Source: Armigeres subalbatus (lineage: Eukaryota > Arthropoda > Insecta > Diptera > Culicidae). From it: a DNA stretch of 64,000 nt. This document shows, piece after piece, positions 24,801-36,800 of this stretch; position 1 is the stretch's first letter; the number at the start of each line of letters is the position of its first letter. Below the pieces are notes generated by a model that did no database searches, was not told the DNA's origin, and saw nothing but the letters and a program-made list of their open reading frames with translations. The stretch lies in assembly GCF_024139115.2 (NCBI RefSeq), contig NC_085140.1, positions 416,404,283-416,468,282 of the forward strand, written 5' to 3'. The position numbers and the translations under genes were made by a program.

Positions 24801-27800
24801 GTTCCCGAAAGGATCGAAAGCGTTCGTGTAATTTGAAATACTCGTTTTTCCCCTTTCCAACGTCGCCTTAACTAATCTTGTTAATTTATCCGAAAGTTCA
24901 CATTCGTGCATTAAATGCCATAGCAAGATTAGAAATAGACTGAATACCGGTTCCATCTTCTATTCTTTATCTACAACTTGACTAATTCTAGCCGTAACTG
25001 TTAGAAATCGAAAAGAGCAAAAGGAAGCTCGTTTTGGCATCCATTGCAACCTGTTAATCAAGATGAGCCTCTTCCATAGAACCTATCCCCTAGATTCTAA
25101 TAATATTCTCGTGGCGAGTGCAGAAGTGCTCTTGGTTTACAATAGTGACTGCATCTTTTATCAATTCCTTTACATCTACGGTAGCCCGAAAGGATGTGGC
25201 CAGCGCCGTTTGTTAACCCCTAGAGCTTTTGAACTAAGCACATTGAGGTGTTCAGTGCAAATCCCATGCCCTAGCCATTGGCTCTCTATGCAATTGCGAT
25301 TGTTCTGGTAAAACACGGAGTAGCAACTACGACATGTAAGGTTATCATGCTCAGGCTCTACTTTGTTAATGCAGTGTTCTTCTCATAAGACAAGAACCTC
25401 GACTAATTCTATTCGCTTTTAGAGCGAAACATCGTGATTTCGCATGAATTAAAACTCAAGCATAATCCATTTCTTCAAATTTGCGAGCAAGTTTTCCAAA
25501 ACATTAGGACTCCAATATTAAGATCTGGGCAGGGCTCTGGGTATTATTTAACCACCATGGTTGGAGATACATCCAATGTTATTCCTGACATTCGATATTA
25601 GCTGCACCAAGTTGGGGTCTCCAGTTAGCCTTGTGAGCAAAAACGTAGGATTGCCACTGCTTATAGAATACGAAGTTGAAATGCAGAGCCATAGATGGGA
25701 TATCACAATTGCTAAACATTACTTTATTTTGCAATTTGAAATCAAGGCTCTTCAAAAGTGTCATTGCGGCATCCACAACTTCAATATAACTTTCTTACAA
25801 CGTGCCTTTGCAGTTTTTTTAATTCGCATTTTTTTTATTCGGTGGTTCAGTAGAACCATGCTACAATAAGCTGAATTTGGCAGATTATTATGCATTATGT
25901 TGTAGTGTGTGTTTTGTTTTATCACCAACATCGATTTGGCACTTATGGTACTGGTACTTTGGCTGCTAGGCTGAGGTAAACTAGATATTTGATACGTGAC
26001 CAGGTGAGTCATTGGTAATCTTGAACTAAGCTTAGATTACGCAAGTGAATTGAGAAAGTCGCTTGACTTGAACATCTAAACTCCTCCGTTCAACTCACTT
26101 GCACGAAAAGAAAGTTGAACATGTTCAACCTTTGGCAAGTCAAATGAATTTTACTGAAATGATCAAATTACTTGCCTTGTCAAAACCTCGGTTAAAACAT
26201 AGCATGTTACTTTAGGATCAACGCCCCATTGTTGTTTCCTCAGAAACTTGCTTTGTGTTTTCTAGTGCTTTTAACACATCATTGTGTTTTTCGTCATCAA
26301 ACCATTTCAACTATGAACGGACCTTTCAAATCGCCCACGACATGCTTTGAACTGTGTTCCAACTCGCAAACCTTCAGCTATTCAATTTATCTGGCTGTCA
26401 TCATAACTCGCATATCATTCCAACTTTACTTGGCGGTCTTCCCAACACGCCATTACGGTTCTCAAAACACGTACAAAATCTCAACTTTTCTTGGCGGTCC
26501 ACCTAACACGACATTTCAGTTCTTTCACACGCAATCATTCAAGCTTCACTTAGCGAGCTTACCAATATGCCATTATGGTCGTTAAAACACGCTAATCATC
26601 AACCGTCTAAGACGAGTTAAATAACTCCAATTCCACTAATTATTTCGATATCTTTGCAGATACGTATTTCGACCACAACTGTGTGATCGTCTTCAGTGTC
26701 TCGTACTTGACTCGACGACGCTAATCATTTTTACTTTGCTTGGCGGTCTTCAAAACACGCAAGTCATTTAATCTTTACTTGGCTGTTCACTAAACACGCC
26801 ACTGCGGTAATGAAACATGCAAATTCTTTCATCTTTACTTGGCGGTCCTCCAAACATACCACAGCAATTCTTAAAATACGCAAATGATTTCATCTTTTCT
26901 TGGTGGTCCTCCAAACACGCCATCCATTGCGGTCCTCAAAACTCGCAAAACAATTAATCTTTTCTTGGCGGTCCTCCAAACTCGCCATTGCGGTCCTCAA
27001 AACTCGCCAATCATTTCATCTTTTCTTGGCGGTCCTCCAAACACGTCATTGCGGTCCTCAAAACTCGCAAAACAATTCATCTTTTCTTGGCGGTCCTCCA
27101 AACTCGCCATTGCGGTCCTCAAAACTCGCCAATCATTTCACCTTTTCTTGGCGGTCCTCCAAACACGCCATTGCGGTCCTCAAAACTCGCAAACAATACA
27201 TCTTTACTTGGCGGTCCTCCAAACTCGCCATTGCGGTCCTCAAAACTCGCCAATCATTTCATCTTTTCTTGGCGGTCCTCCAAACTCGCTATTGCGGTCC
27301 TCAAAACTCGCCAATCATTTCAACTTTTCTGGTGGTCTTCTAAACTAGCCATTGCGGTCCTCAAAACTTACAAAATATTTCATCTTTACTTGGCGGTCCT
27401 CCAAACACGCCATTGCGGTCCTCAAAACTCGCCTTCCTTTCATCTTTTCTTGGCGGTCCTCAAAACTCTCCAAACATTTCATCTTTTCTTGGCGGTCCTC
27501 CAAACTCGCCATTGCGGTCCTCAAAACTCGCAAAACAATTAATCTTTTCTTGGCGGTCCTCCAAACTCGCCAATCATTTCATCTTTTTTGGCCAAACGCC
27601 ATTGCCGTACTCAAGACACGCAAACAATTTCGAATCTTCTCCGTTTTACTTACTTACGCAACCGCGTCTCTCCCAATTTGGAGCACCGGTCCCCACGTAA
27701 ACACTGCAAAATGCAAACATCCTTCTTGGTTCAGGAATTTACCTTTTCTTCTGAGATTGCGCAGTGGGTGATTTTCATGACGCAGTATTTTTATCAGATA

Positions 27801-30800
27801 CATTAGTTTTAACATTATTCCACTTGATACTAACAAAAAATGAGCAGTAAAACCTGCCACTGTCGCCAAATGTGTAGCTTGCTGCTGGCCAGGAAATCAC
27901 CCATTGCACTTATTGCACTCGGCGAAGGTATCGCCTTACTCGGACCGTTGGACCGTTGGACTCTGACTGAGGGAGAACGATGCTTGGCTGCTTGCTCGTC
28001 ACCAACACCAAGACGGCATAAACAGCATATAGTATAGAGTGGTATACAACAGGGCTGTCTCGCCCCACACAGTTATGCCTCACTCAAGTATTCTGCATAT
28101 AAGTTTTTGGTATTATTTTTTGGTAATTTATCTTTTATGCAAGGCTACTTCATACCAATTCATGTTATCGAGGTCGTCGCTCCTGCTCGGGTTTAGCAAT
28201 ATTTTCAGAAATTCTTTCAAGTATTTCATCGGAAATTATATTCCCTCGACTCTCGTAATTCCTTCGGACTATTTTTCAGTTATTTCCGGACGAATTCCTA
28301 AAGGAATTGCTGAAGGTGTTTACTAAAGGAATGTCCGACATTCTTGAATTTATCTGGGTATTCCTCCAATAATTCATTCGGAATTTCCTCCAGGTATTCT
28401 TTCGAACAATTCCCAGGAAATTACTTTGGAGACAGTTCCCCAAATACCTTTGGAAAAACAAGATATTCCCTAAAGAATCAAAGAAGGGGTTAGGAATAAT
28501 TGCGGAAATTCCTTCCGAAATTTCTTCAGAAATTACTTTGGAAATTTCATCGGAATTCCTACGAAAAACTCTTCGGCAATACCTAGGGAAATTTTCTGGA
28601 AAACCTTCCGAACTTCTTTTAGGATAATTTATTTAAGAATTCCTTTGGAAATTGCTTTAGGAACCCGCATAATTACAAACTGTACATGGATATTTTTCCG
28701 TGCGGTCGACAACAGTATCCTTTACTGTTGACAACTGTAAATGAACAATCTCATATAAAGTTTTAACAGTTTGTGGTACGGTTATTTGACAAATAACAAT
28801 ATGTTGAATGGGTTGTTAAGTTATGTCACCATAAAAAATCGTCTGTTTTCGCGTGCAAAATTTTCGCTCAACAGTATGATAAAATGTTGATATATAATGC
28901 AGGAAATAAATAACATTTTTGAGACAACATGATATATGTTGACATTTAGTGATGATGTCGAGCAGTTATGGTTGAATCGATCGAAAAGTATTCGATAACC
29001 GCAACGTAAACTGTGAAGCTATATCTTACATCGTAATAATGATTCTGACCATATAACATGTTGTTTTTTATTATGCGGGAATTCCTGAAGAAATTGGTTT
29101 AGGAATTCCGTTGAACTTTTTAAAGGAATTGTTTCAGCAATTATTCCAAGAATTTCTCAAGAAATTCCCACGGAATCTCTAGAAAGAAATTCTTGTTATT
29201 CCTTAAACATTTCTTAAGAACTTAATTCAGGAATTCTTACGATTTATTTTAGGAATTTCAATTCAATTTTGTAATAGGGGGAGATCCCCCAGCGCCGGAC
29301 ACCTCCCTATACCGGACACTTCTCAAAATGACACTTGCAGATTTCCCTCCACCATCTTATGAAGTACAAAAAAAAGCTATTGAAAAGTCTTTTACCTGCA
29401 AGGATTATCAGATACTCATGTTGTAAACTTTTCACAAAATTCAAAATTGAACCAAAATTCAAAAAAAAATCATGTTTCGCCTTATTTTAAAAAGTTTGAA
29501 TCAACAATATTAAAATCAATCCAATGCATTCTGATTATGTGGAGATGGTCAAGATTAGTCATATTTTAAATAACGATCATGATTTATTAGATATATAATG
29601 AAACTGTGGTGCAAAATCAATTTCTGTATGCGGTAGCTGTCCCCCGGGTCCGGACAGTTAGATTTTTCATGTGATCAAATAGCCAATATTTACACCTGTT
29701 TTGTTGAACTTATTTCAATCCAATTGTTTCGCCTTGCTACGGTATCAGAAAGCTACATAACTGAGCAGAAACAAAAATTGAAGATGTCATTAAAAAAGAT
29801 GAGAATTTGGAGTAGGATGTAAGAGATTTAGCTGGAGAGCCAAATAAGCTCGACTAACACATTTCAATAGCTACAACTTAAAGCATTTGAAAAATATTAC
29901 TATTCTAAATGATGTCTTTACTCATGTAACAGGAACTTGGTCAAATTTGAACATGATGCAATAGTGTCCGGTACTTGGAGACACTTTTCGGAACCGTTAT
30001 TTTTTTCACCAAAATTCATCATCAAAATACATCGTCGATAAACGTGTTCAAATGATCAAATGTAGTTAGTATGAACCATTTATGATCATATTTTGTGTAT
30101 ATGGTAGACAAGTAATCATAATCCGGATAATTAGAGAGTTTTTCGTTGAATGTTTTATGTGTCAGGCACTGGGGGTTCTCCCCCTATATTATTGGAAAAA
30201 TTCTTCAACAAAATTTCCGGAATCAATCCAGCAGGAGTGTGGTATGGATTTACTGAAAAGAAGGAGTCCTGGAAAAAGTTCGGAAAGATTGCCGAAGACA
30301 TTTACAAAGTCCTTTCAAGAGATTTTTCGGAAGGAATTGTAGAACGAATGTCGAAAGAAATTCCTGACGTAATTTTCTAAATTATTTCTGAAGTGAATTC
30401 CTGGAGGAGATCCCGGAATAATTTCTGAAGGATTGCATACTTCCAGAAATTTTGGAATCAATTTCATGAGAAATTCCTCAAATATTTTGGGAAGGCATTC
30501 CCAAGACAATTTCTGTAGGAATTTCTGAAAGATTTTTTTAGGTATTACCGAAGATTTTTTCAAATGAATTCTAAAGAAATTCCTAAAAGAATTCGTAAAG
30601 AATAAATTGAGGAAATTTTCGAAATTTCCTTAGATTTTTTTTTTTATTTTCAAAGGAACGTTTTGAGGAATATCCAAAAGAATTGCATGATTTATCTCAG
30701 AAATAATTTCCGGAGGATTTTCCAAAGAAATCCCTGGAGGAAATTTCGAAAGCACTCTCGAAGGAATATCAAAAAAAAATCTTGGAGAAATTGGTTGGTT

Positions 30801-33800
30801 TGTGCATTTCGTTAGGAGTTTGAACGAAAATTTCTAAGGAAATTCCTGAAATTTTTTCCTAGAATTGTAGAAAGAATTATTGGAAGAAATTTCGGAGGAT
30901 TCACAGCAGAAATTGCCGAAGGAATGGAATTTCCGATGGTATCGGGAAGACTTCTTGGAAGAATTTTTGAAATTATTCTTGAAATTTATTTCCTAAAGAA
31001 ATATTTAAGATATTTACGAAAAAAATGTCTCTGAAGCAAATTCCCAAGGAATTCTTGAGGAAATCCGAAGAATTCTGAACAGTAGTAAAAACCGGTTTTG
31101 ACACTGGAATTGCTTGATAAAAATCCCCCGAAATGTCGAGATTACAGTCTATTCATTATCATACTTCTTTTGATACTCTCTTTCAGAGTTTCTTTTCAAT
31201 AAATTACTAAATAGTTTATAAATGATAAAATGCAATTAAAATTACTTTATATTTGAAACTGCCTGACATTTTTTAAATTGATTTATCGCTTGATTGATTA
31301 ATCTCTCCAATTATTGTTCTTACTACCTACGTACTTGTGGACAGACACAATTGCAAAGCTTCGTAGAACCTGTCTTCGAGCTAAGAGAAGGTTGCGACGT
31401 GCTGAAAAGGTCGAGAGACGCTGGGTGTTCCAGACAGCAAACAGAGCTCTGAACTACGAGATTAAATGTATAGTAAGAGAGCCTGCTTTGAGCAGATGTG
31501 CAGGATGGTGAACGAGAATCCATGGGGAGATGCATACAGGATGGTGATGGCTAGGACTAAAGACCTGAGAAATCTCCGGAGATGTTGGCTAAAATAGTCG
31601 AAGGGTTGTTTCCGAGGCATGAATCATCGAACTGGCCCGCTATCGTAGATGCAAGGAAACTTAAGCTCAATAAGGCACCACTCCCGGATAATATTCCAAA
31701 CCTGGTCCTTAGACACGCTATTCTTGCTGATCCAGATATATGCAGGAGCTGCCTCCAAAGATGCATGGATGAAGGAAACTTCCCAGATCGATGGAAACGG
31801 CAGAAATTGGTGCTACTACCGAAGCCCGGCAAGCAACCGGGAGACCCTTCGGCATATAGACCATTTTGCCTACTTGACACAGCTGGAAAGCTGCTAGAGA
31901 TGGTCATCCTGAATAGATTGTCGGCTTATACAGAGTGTGCTGGTGGCCTATCCAGCCACCAGTATGGTTTCCGTAAGGGCCGTTCTACCATAGAAGCAAT
32001 TCGATCGGTAACGGATACGGCCAAGATAGCGAGAGGTTTGATGTAAAAAATGCGTTTAACAACGCTATCTGGGCAGCTATTGCTGATTCTCTGCACCTAT
32101 TGAGAGTTCCGGATTACCTGTGCAAGATACTGAAAAGTTATTTTCAGAATTGGGTGCTGATATACGACATATGGTCAAAAGTCGATCGAAGTGTTAGCGG
32201 GTGTTCCACAGGGATCGATCCTCGGACCGGTTCTGTGGAATATTATGTACGACGGAGTATTACGCTTAAGTCTCCCGGCCAGTGTGAAAATAGAAGGCTT
32301 CGCGGATGACGTAATGCTAGAAGTAACAGGAGACACTCTCGACGAAGTTGAACTGAAGGCTTCATACGCGAGTGGCAGAGTGGAGGAATGGCTCAACTCG
32401 AGGCGGTTGTCCCTTGCACATCACAAGACGGAAGTTGTGGTGGTGCATAACCGCCATGGGTTGCAGAAAGCGAGGATAAGAGTAGGGAGCTGCACAGTTA
32501 ACTCCGTGAGGTCTCTTAAGCATCTGGGCGTGATGATCGACGTTAAGCTCAATTTCACGAGCCACGTCGATTATGCATGTTAGCGGGCTTCATTGGCGAT
32601 AAAATCTTTATCACGAATGATGTCCAACAGATCGGCGGTGCATAGTCAGGTGCGTAGGTTGATAGCGGGTGTAGAATTGTCTATCATCCGCTATGGCGTA
32701 CCAGCATGGGCTGTAGCAATAAATGCCGAGTACAATGTGAAGAAACCAAGAAACTTATCAGAGTACACCGACTGATGTGCCTACGAGTCACGAGCGCATA
32801 TCGCACCATATCATATGAGGCGGTGTGCGTTATGGCTGGGATGATGCCGATAGACATACTCCTAGAGAAAGATGTGGAGTGCTACAACGAAAGGGACTCG
32901 GTGCAAGTGCGACGTGTCAAGAGAGCAGCCTCGCTGCTCAAATGGCAAAGAGCATGGGACACCGCAGTCAAAGGTCGTTGGACCCACAGACTGATTCCGG
33001 ATGTGTCCAACTGGGTCGGTATGTTTTGGGTGTTGGGTGTTTTAACGTCAAGTGCGTTAGCATATGCGTGAGCGTTCTCAATAGTCCTCCCCCTCCTGAT
33101 GAATTGCTTAATTGCGGGCCGGGGTACGGACTGGCGAAAGGGTTTTGGTTTTAGTGGGTCGGGTAAGAGTTACAAGACATACCCATCCCCACACTACCCG
33201 AGTTAATCCTTGTTCAAGGAAAAAATACCCTCTAGCTTTCCCCGCTCTCTCTAGACGTTTTTCTTCTGTTTTATTGAATTATTTCCTGATTTCCTCCAGA
33301 TACTCCAGACATTACAGATAAATCATGGACAAATTCTGGGACAAGTATATTGAATAACATGGGACGTCTGTCTGGTCACATTGATCTAATAAACTTCTTC
33401 AGTATTACATTACCAAGCCTGATCAACGTGGTATAAATCAGTTCTTCTATAATCGATAATCATTTAAATAATCACATGTGAGCACAGTGCACATTATTAG
33501 TGACAATGACATTGACTTAGTCGGCAAAGGAGAATGAATAACTATGAAACCGTTGTCAAAAAAATGGGGCAAAGTTGCATCATACGACGGAATACTCTAA
33601 ACTCTAGCGATAACCATGCCATAGAAAACGAGTCGTTTCTGCATTATGAATGAAACCTATTGTACAACCATTCTCTCATCGGACATCATAAAACCCTCAG
33701 CATTATATCATTCCTTACAGATCAACACCAATGGCATTCTAACATTCGGATCGGAGTTTCAAAACTACCTCAATTTGCCATTTCCCATCGAGTACCCGGC

Positions 33801-36800
33801 GGTGGCCCCATTCTATGCGAATGTAGATACCACATTACCGAACGATACTGCCGCTATCGTGTATTTCAAATCGACCGACGAAGAGCTACTGCTCCAAGTT
33901 AGCGATTTGGTACGAGTTAACTTTGCCGATGCGGTAGACTTCGAAGCAAGGCAGGTGTTTGTCGCGACCTGGGAACACGTGGGCCACTTCGACATGAAAA
34001 ACGACGTTACCAATTCATTCCAAGTGGCCCTCATACTGGGCGATGAGGAGACGTATGTGCAGTTCCTGTATCCGGAAAATGGTCTCAACTGGATTCAGGG
34101 GGACACCAAGGAATCTGGTTTGCCCGATGTTCGCGCCCAAGCAGGGTTCATATCCGAGGATGGACGATTTTTCCCATTACAAGGCTCCGGAACTGATAAT
34201 GTACGAATAAAAAAATATTGTCGATAAACACAAAACTATCAAATTATATTCTTTTCAGATAAGGCATCTCACAGTGTCCTCAAATGTGGGTGAACCAGGA
34301 GAATGGCTGTTTAAAGTCGGCCCTCTCGACCAAGAAGGCAATGTTCTTGAACCAAGCGTGCATGATGAAAATGCACAAGAACCACGAAGCTGTGCCGATG
34401 GAGGCCATTTCAAATGCCATTCGGCAGCCACATGCACGGATACTAAGACTGGTTATTGCTGTTCATGCAAGGCAGGATATTATGGAAACGGGTTCAACTG
34501 TATAAAAAACGATGTTCCCATGCGTGTGGTTGGATCGGTCAAAGGAACGTTGAACCAGGTGACAATCGACACGCAAATGCAATCCTATGTGGTGATGGCT
34601 GATGGCAGGACATACACTGCGCTGAGTCCTCTTGAAGATGAATTGGGCACAACTCTTCAGTTGGCTCAGGTTATTGGTGCCAGCATTGGATGGCTCTTTG
34701 CCAAACCTATTGGTAATGTGCTTAACGGATATCAGGTATTTAGAATGATTTGATTTGCAAGCGAAGTCTTACGAAGTAATTTGGTTTGTAGATTACAGGA
34801 GGAAAGTTCAACCAGACGACTACTATCAACTTCTTAGGATCGCAGGATAATCTTCGAATTAACCTTCGCTGCAACGGATTGAATCTGTGGGATCAATTAG
34901 CATTAGATATCACAATCGAAGGTCAGGTGAAGCAAGTTCCACTCGGTGACAAAATACATATTGACGACTACTCCGAAGTATACCAGCGAGTGGGAAAAGA
35001 TCGTCTTGAAGCGTACACTGCACATAAGCTGTTCATACCATCAGAAGATCGCAACGTAGACTACACTATCCATCAGGTTATACTGTTTGAATCATGTTCA
35101 TCTTTGGAACTGGAAGAAAATTCAAATAGTATGACCACGCTAAAAACAAGTAAAATCAACCTTGGGTTTGAAGCACGAGAAAAAGCTATTCGAATGGGGA
35201 TGTTAAGCAAGATGAGTTCCGGTGAAAAGGTGAATCCTTGCGATGATGCAAATTGCGGAGATAACACTGTTTGTGTTCCACATGCTGACGATACTTATGA
35301 CGTATGATCGCAACCTTATAATTATTAACAAGCATGGCTTCTTAACATCCTTTCATTTTTAGTGCAACTGTAAGAATGGATTCACTTACGTTCCGTATAC
35401 GAACAATGATCGCATAAACTGCGTCGATATCGATGAATGTTCGGGGATAAACATCTGTGATGAGAATGCGAATTGCGTCAACGAACCAGGTGGTTACAAG
35501 TGTGTATGCATCGAAGGATATGAAGGTAACGGTTATCAGTGCGATAAAATTGATTATGGGGCCAGCTCGGTTGTAGTTCCTACGCCAGCCAATACCTTCT
35601 ACGAAGTTCATTCGCATACTCCAGACACGAGTGAGGATTATTGCGAGGTAAAACAAATGATGATTTTTTTATTTTGGCTTTGTACGAATGCATTCTTTTC
35701 CAGCATTGCTCTGAGTTTGCAGATTGCGTGAACGGACGTTGCATATGCAAAACGGGATATGCAGGAGATGGGTACGTATGCGAAAACCCTTGCGATGCGG
35801 ATCAAGTATGGAACGGCGAATCTTGTGTTAGACAAGGATCTACGGAAGATGGTATGATATTGGAATCTTAATTATTTTCCAATGAATATAAGTCTTTTTA
35901 TCTTTCGCAGACGAAATCGCACCATTTTGCACTGTTCAGGGGTGCACATGTCCAACTGGTTACATTCTTGTTGAGTATTCTTTCCATCAAATTTGTCGTC
36001 TTGTTGAAACTCAGCCTGATGGACATAATCTACCATCTTGCGATGTTGAGAATCACTGTAGCCCTCTTGCGAATTGTGAATGGAACGAACATCAGTACCG
36101 TTACGAGTGCGTATGCAATCCAGGATACGATGGCGATGGATACACGTGCGTTGAGAAAGAAGTCTCTTGTTTAGATGAAGAAGACATCTGCGATCAACAT
36201 GCGTCTTGTAACTACATCGTTCATTTGAAGAAATCTGTCTGCGTATGCAACAAAGGCTATGATGGAGATGGTCGCACTTGCCATCTGGCTCCAGAATGTG
36301 CCATTGACGATGATTGTGGAATGCATTCGGTATGTCAAGATGACCTGTGCGTTTGCCAGGAAGGATACGAAAGGGATATTTCGGACTTTTGCGTTCGTGC
36401 TGGGTCATGTGGAGGCGCTTACTGTGCTGACAACGCTATTTGCAAGTATGATTCTCACCAGAACATTCCATACTGCTATTGCCCTGAAGGTTTCGTTGGA
36501 GATGGTGTTCATCAGTGCAAATCAGTTCCTCCACCATGCAACGTACGTAACAATTGTGGACTTCATGCCACATGTGGACCCAATTTCAGGTAAGGTTAAC
36601 AAAATTGGTTGCATTTCAACTAATACATTCAAATCTCTCATGCTACTGTTATTCAGGGAACCTTCAAAATACGAATGCACGTGTAACCCAGGTTTCTTCG
36701 GAGACGGATTTGTTTGTACTCCGGAACGTAACTGCGTCAATATCCCTAGTCTTTGCGATCCCAATGCTAAATGTGTTAGCACCACCTCGGGATATCAATG

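Larger units (their letters stand above)
21453..28071 (+). mobile_element. LTR-bounded element, 6.6 kb, with GTTAT target duplication
   Basis: Two direct repeats of about 200 bp (21453-21650 and 27871-28071) start TGTGTAGC and end CCCACACA. The 5 bp before the first copy (21448-21452) and after the second (28072-28076) are both GTTAT. Outer flanks that match while inner flanks differ indicate one element with two LTRs, not two independent insertions. The interior has no gag, protease, integrase or RT I can recognise. It has no clear primer-binding site after 21650 and no purine tract before 27871. It appears to be a non-autonomous or gutted LTR element filled with later insertions. Short LTRs with 5-bp duplications would suit a Ty1/copia-type relative, which is inference. 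Confidence 0.7.
28180..31090. repeat. Degenerate GGAATTCC-type tract, interrupted by two MITEs
   Basis: The tract is present at 28180-28663, 29080-29276 and 30185-31090, with irregular GAATTCCT/GAAATTTC motifs. The three segments read as one original tract split by the elements at 28664-29079 and 29277-30184. Weakly open frames are compositional. Confidence 0.65.
9700..33720 (+). other. Nidogen intron 1 (24 kb)
   Basis: Bounded by GTAAGT and TTACAG. It contains the DNA transposon, satellite, LTR-bounded element, minisatellite and LINEs listed separately. No host exon is recognisable inside it. 9700-10420 and 33240-33720 hold nothing I can identify. Confidence 0.9.

Noticed and set aside
26884..27542. 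Long overlapping open frames (up to 184 codons) on the + strand
   Set aside because: They translate a 61-bp minisatellite in different registers; amino-acid repetition follows the DNA unit and no start, splice or family context exists.
26223..27650. CRISPR-like regular repeats
   Set aside because: Units are continuous tandem repeats without unique spacers, and the genome is eukaryotic.
33646..33720. Extension of nidogen exon 2 upstream to an ATG at 33646
   Set aside because: A good acceptor ends at 33720 and the NIDO domain starts exactly there; the upstream residues do not resemble nidogen and exon 1 supplies the signal peptide in phase.
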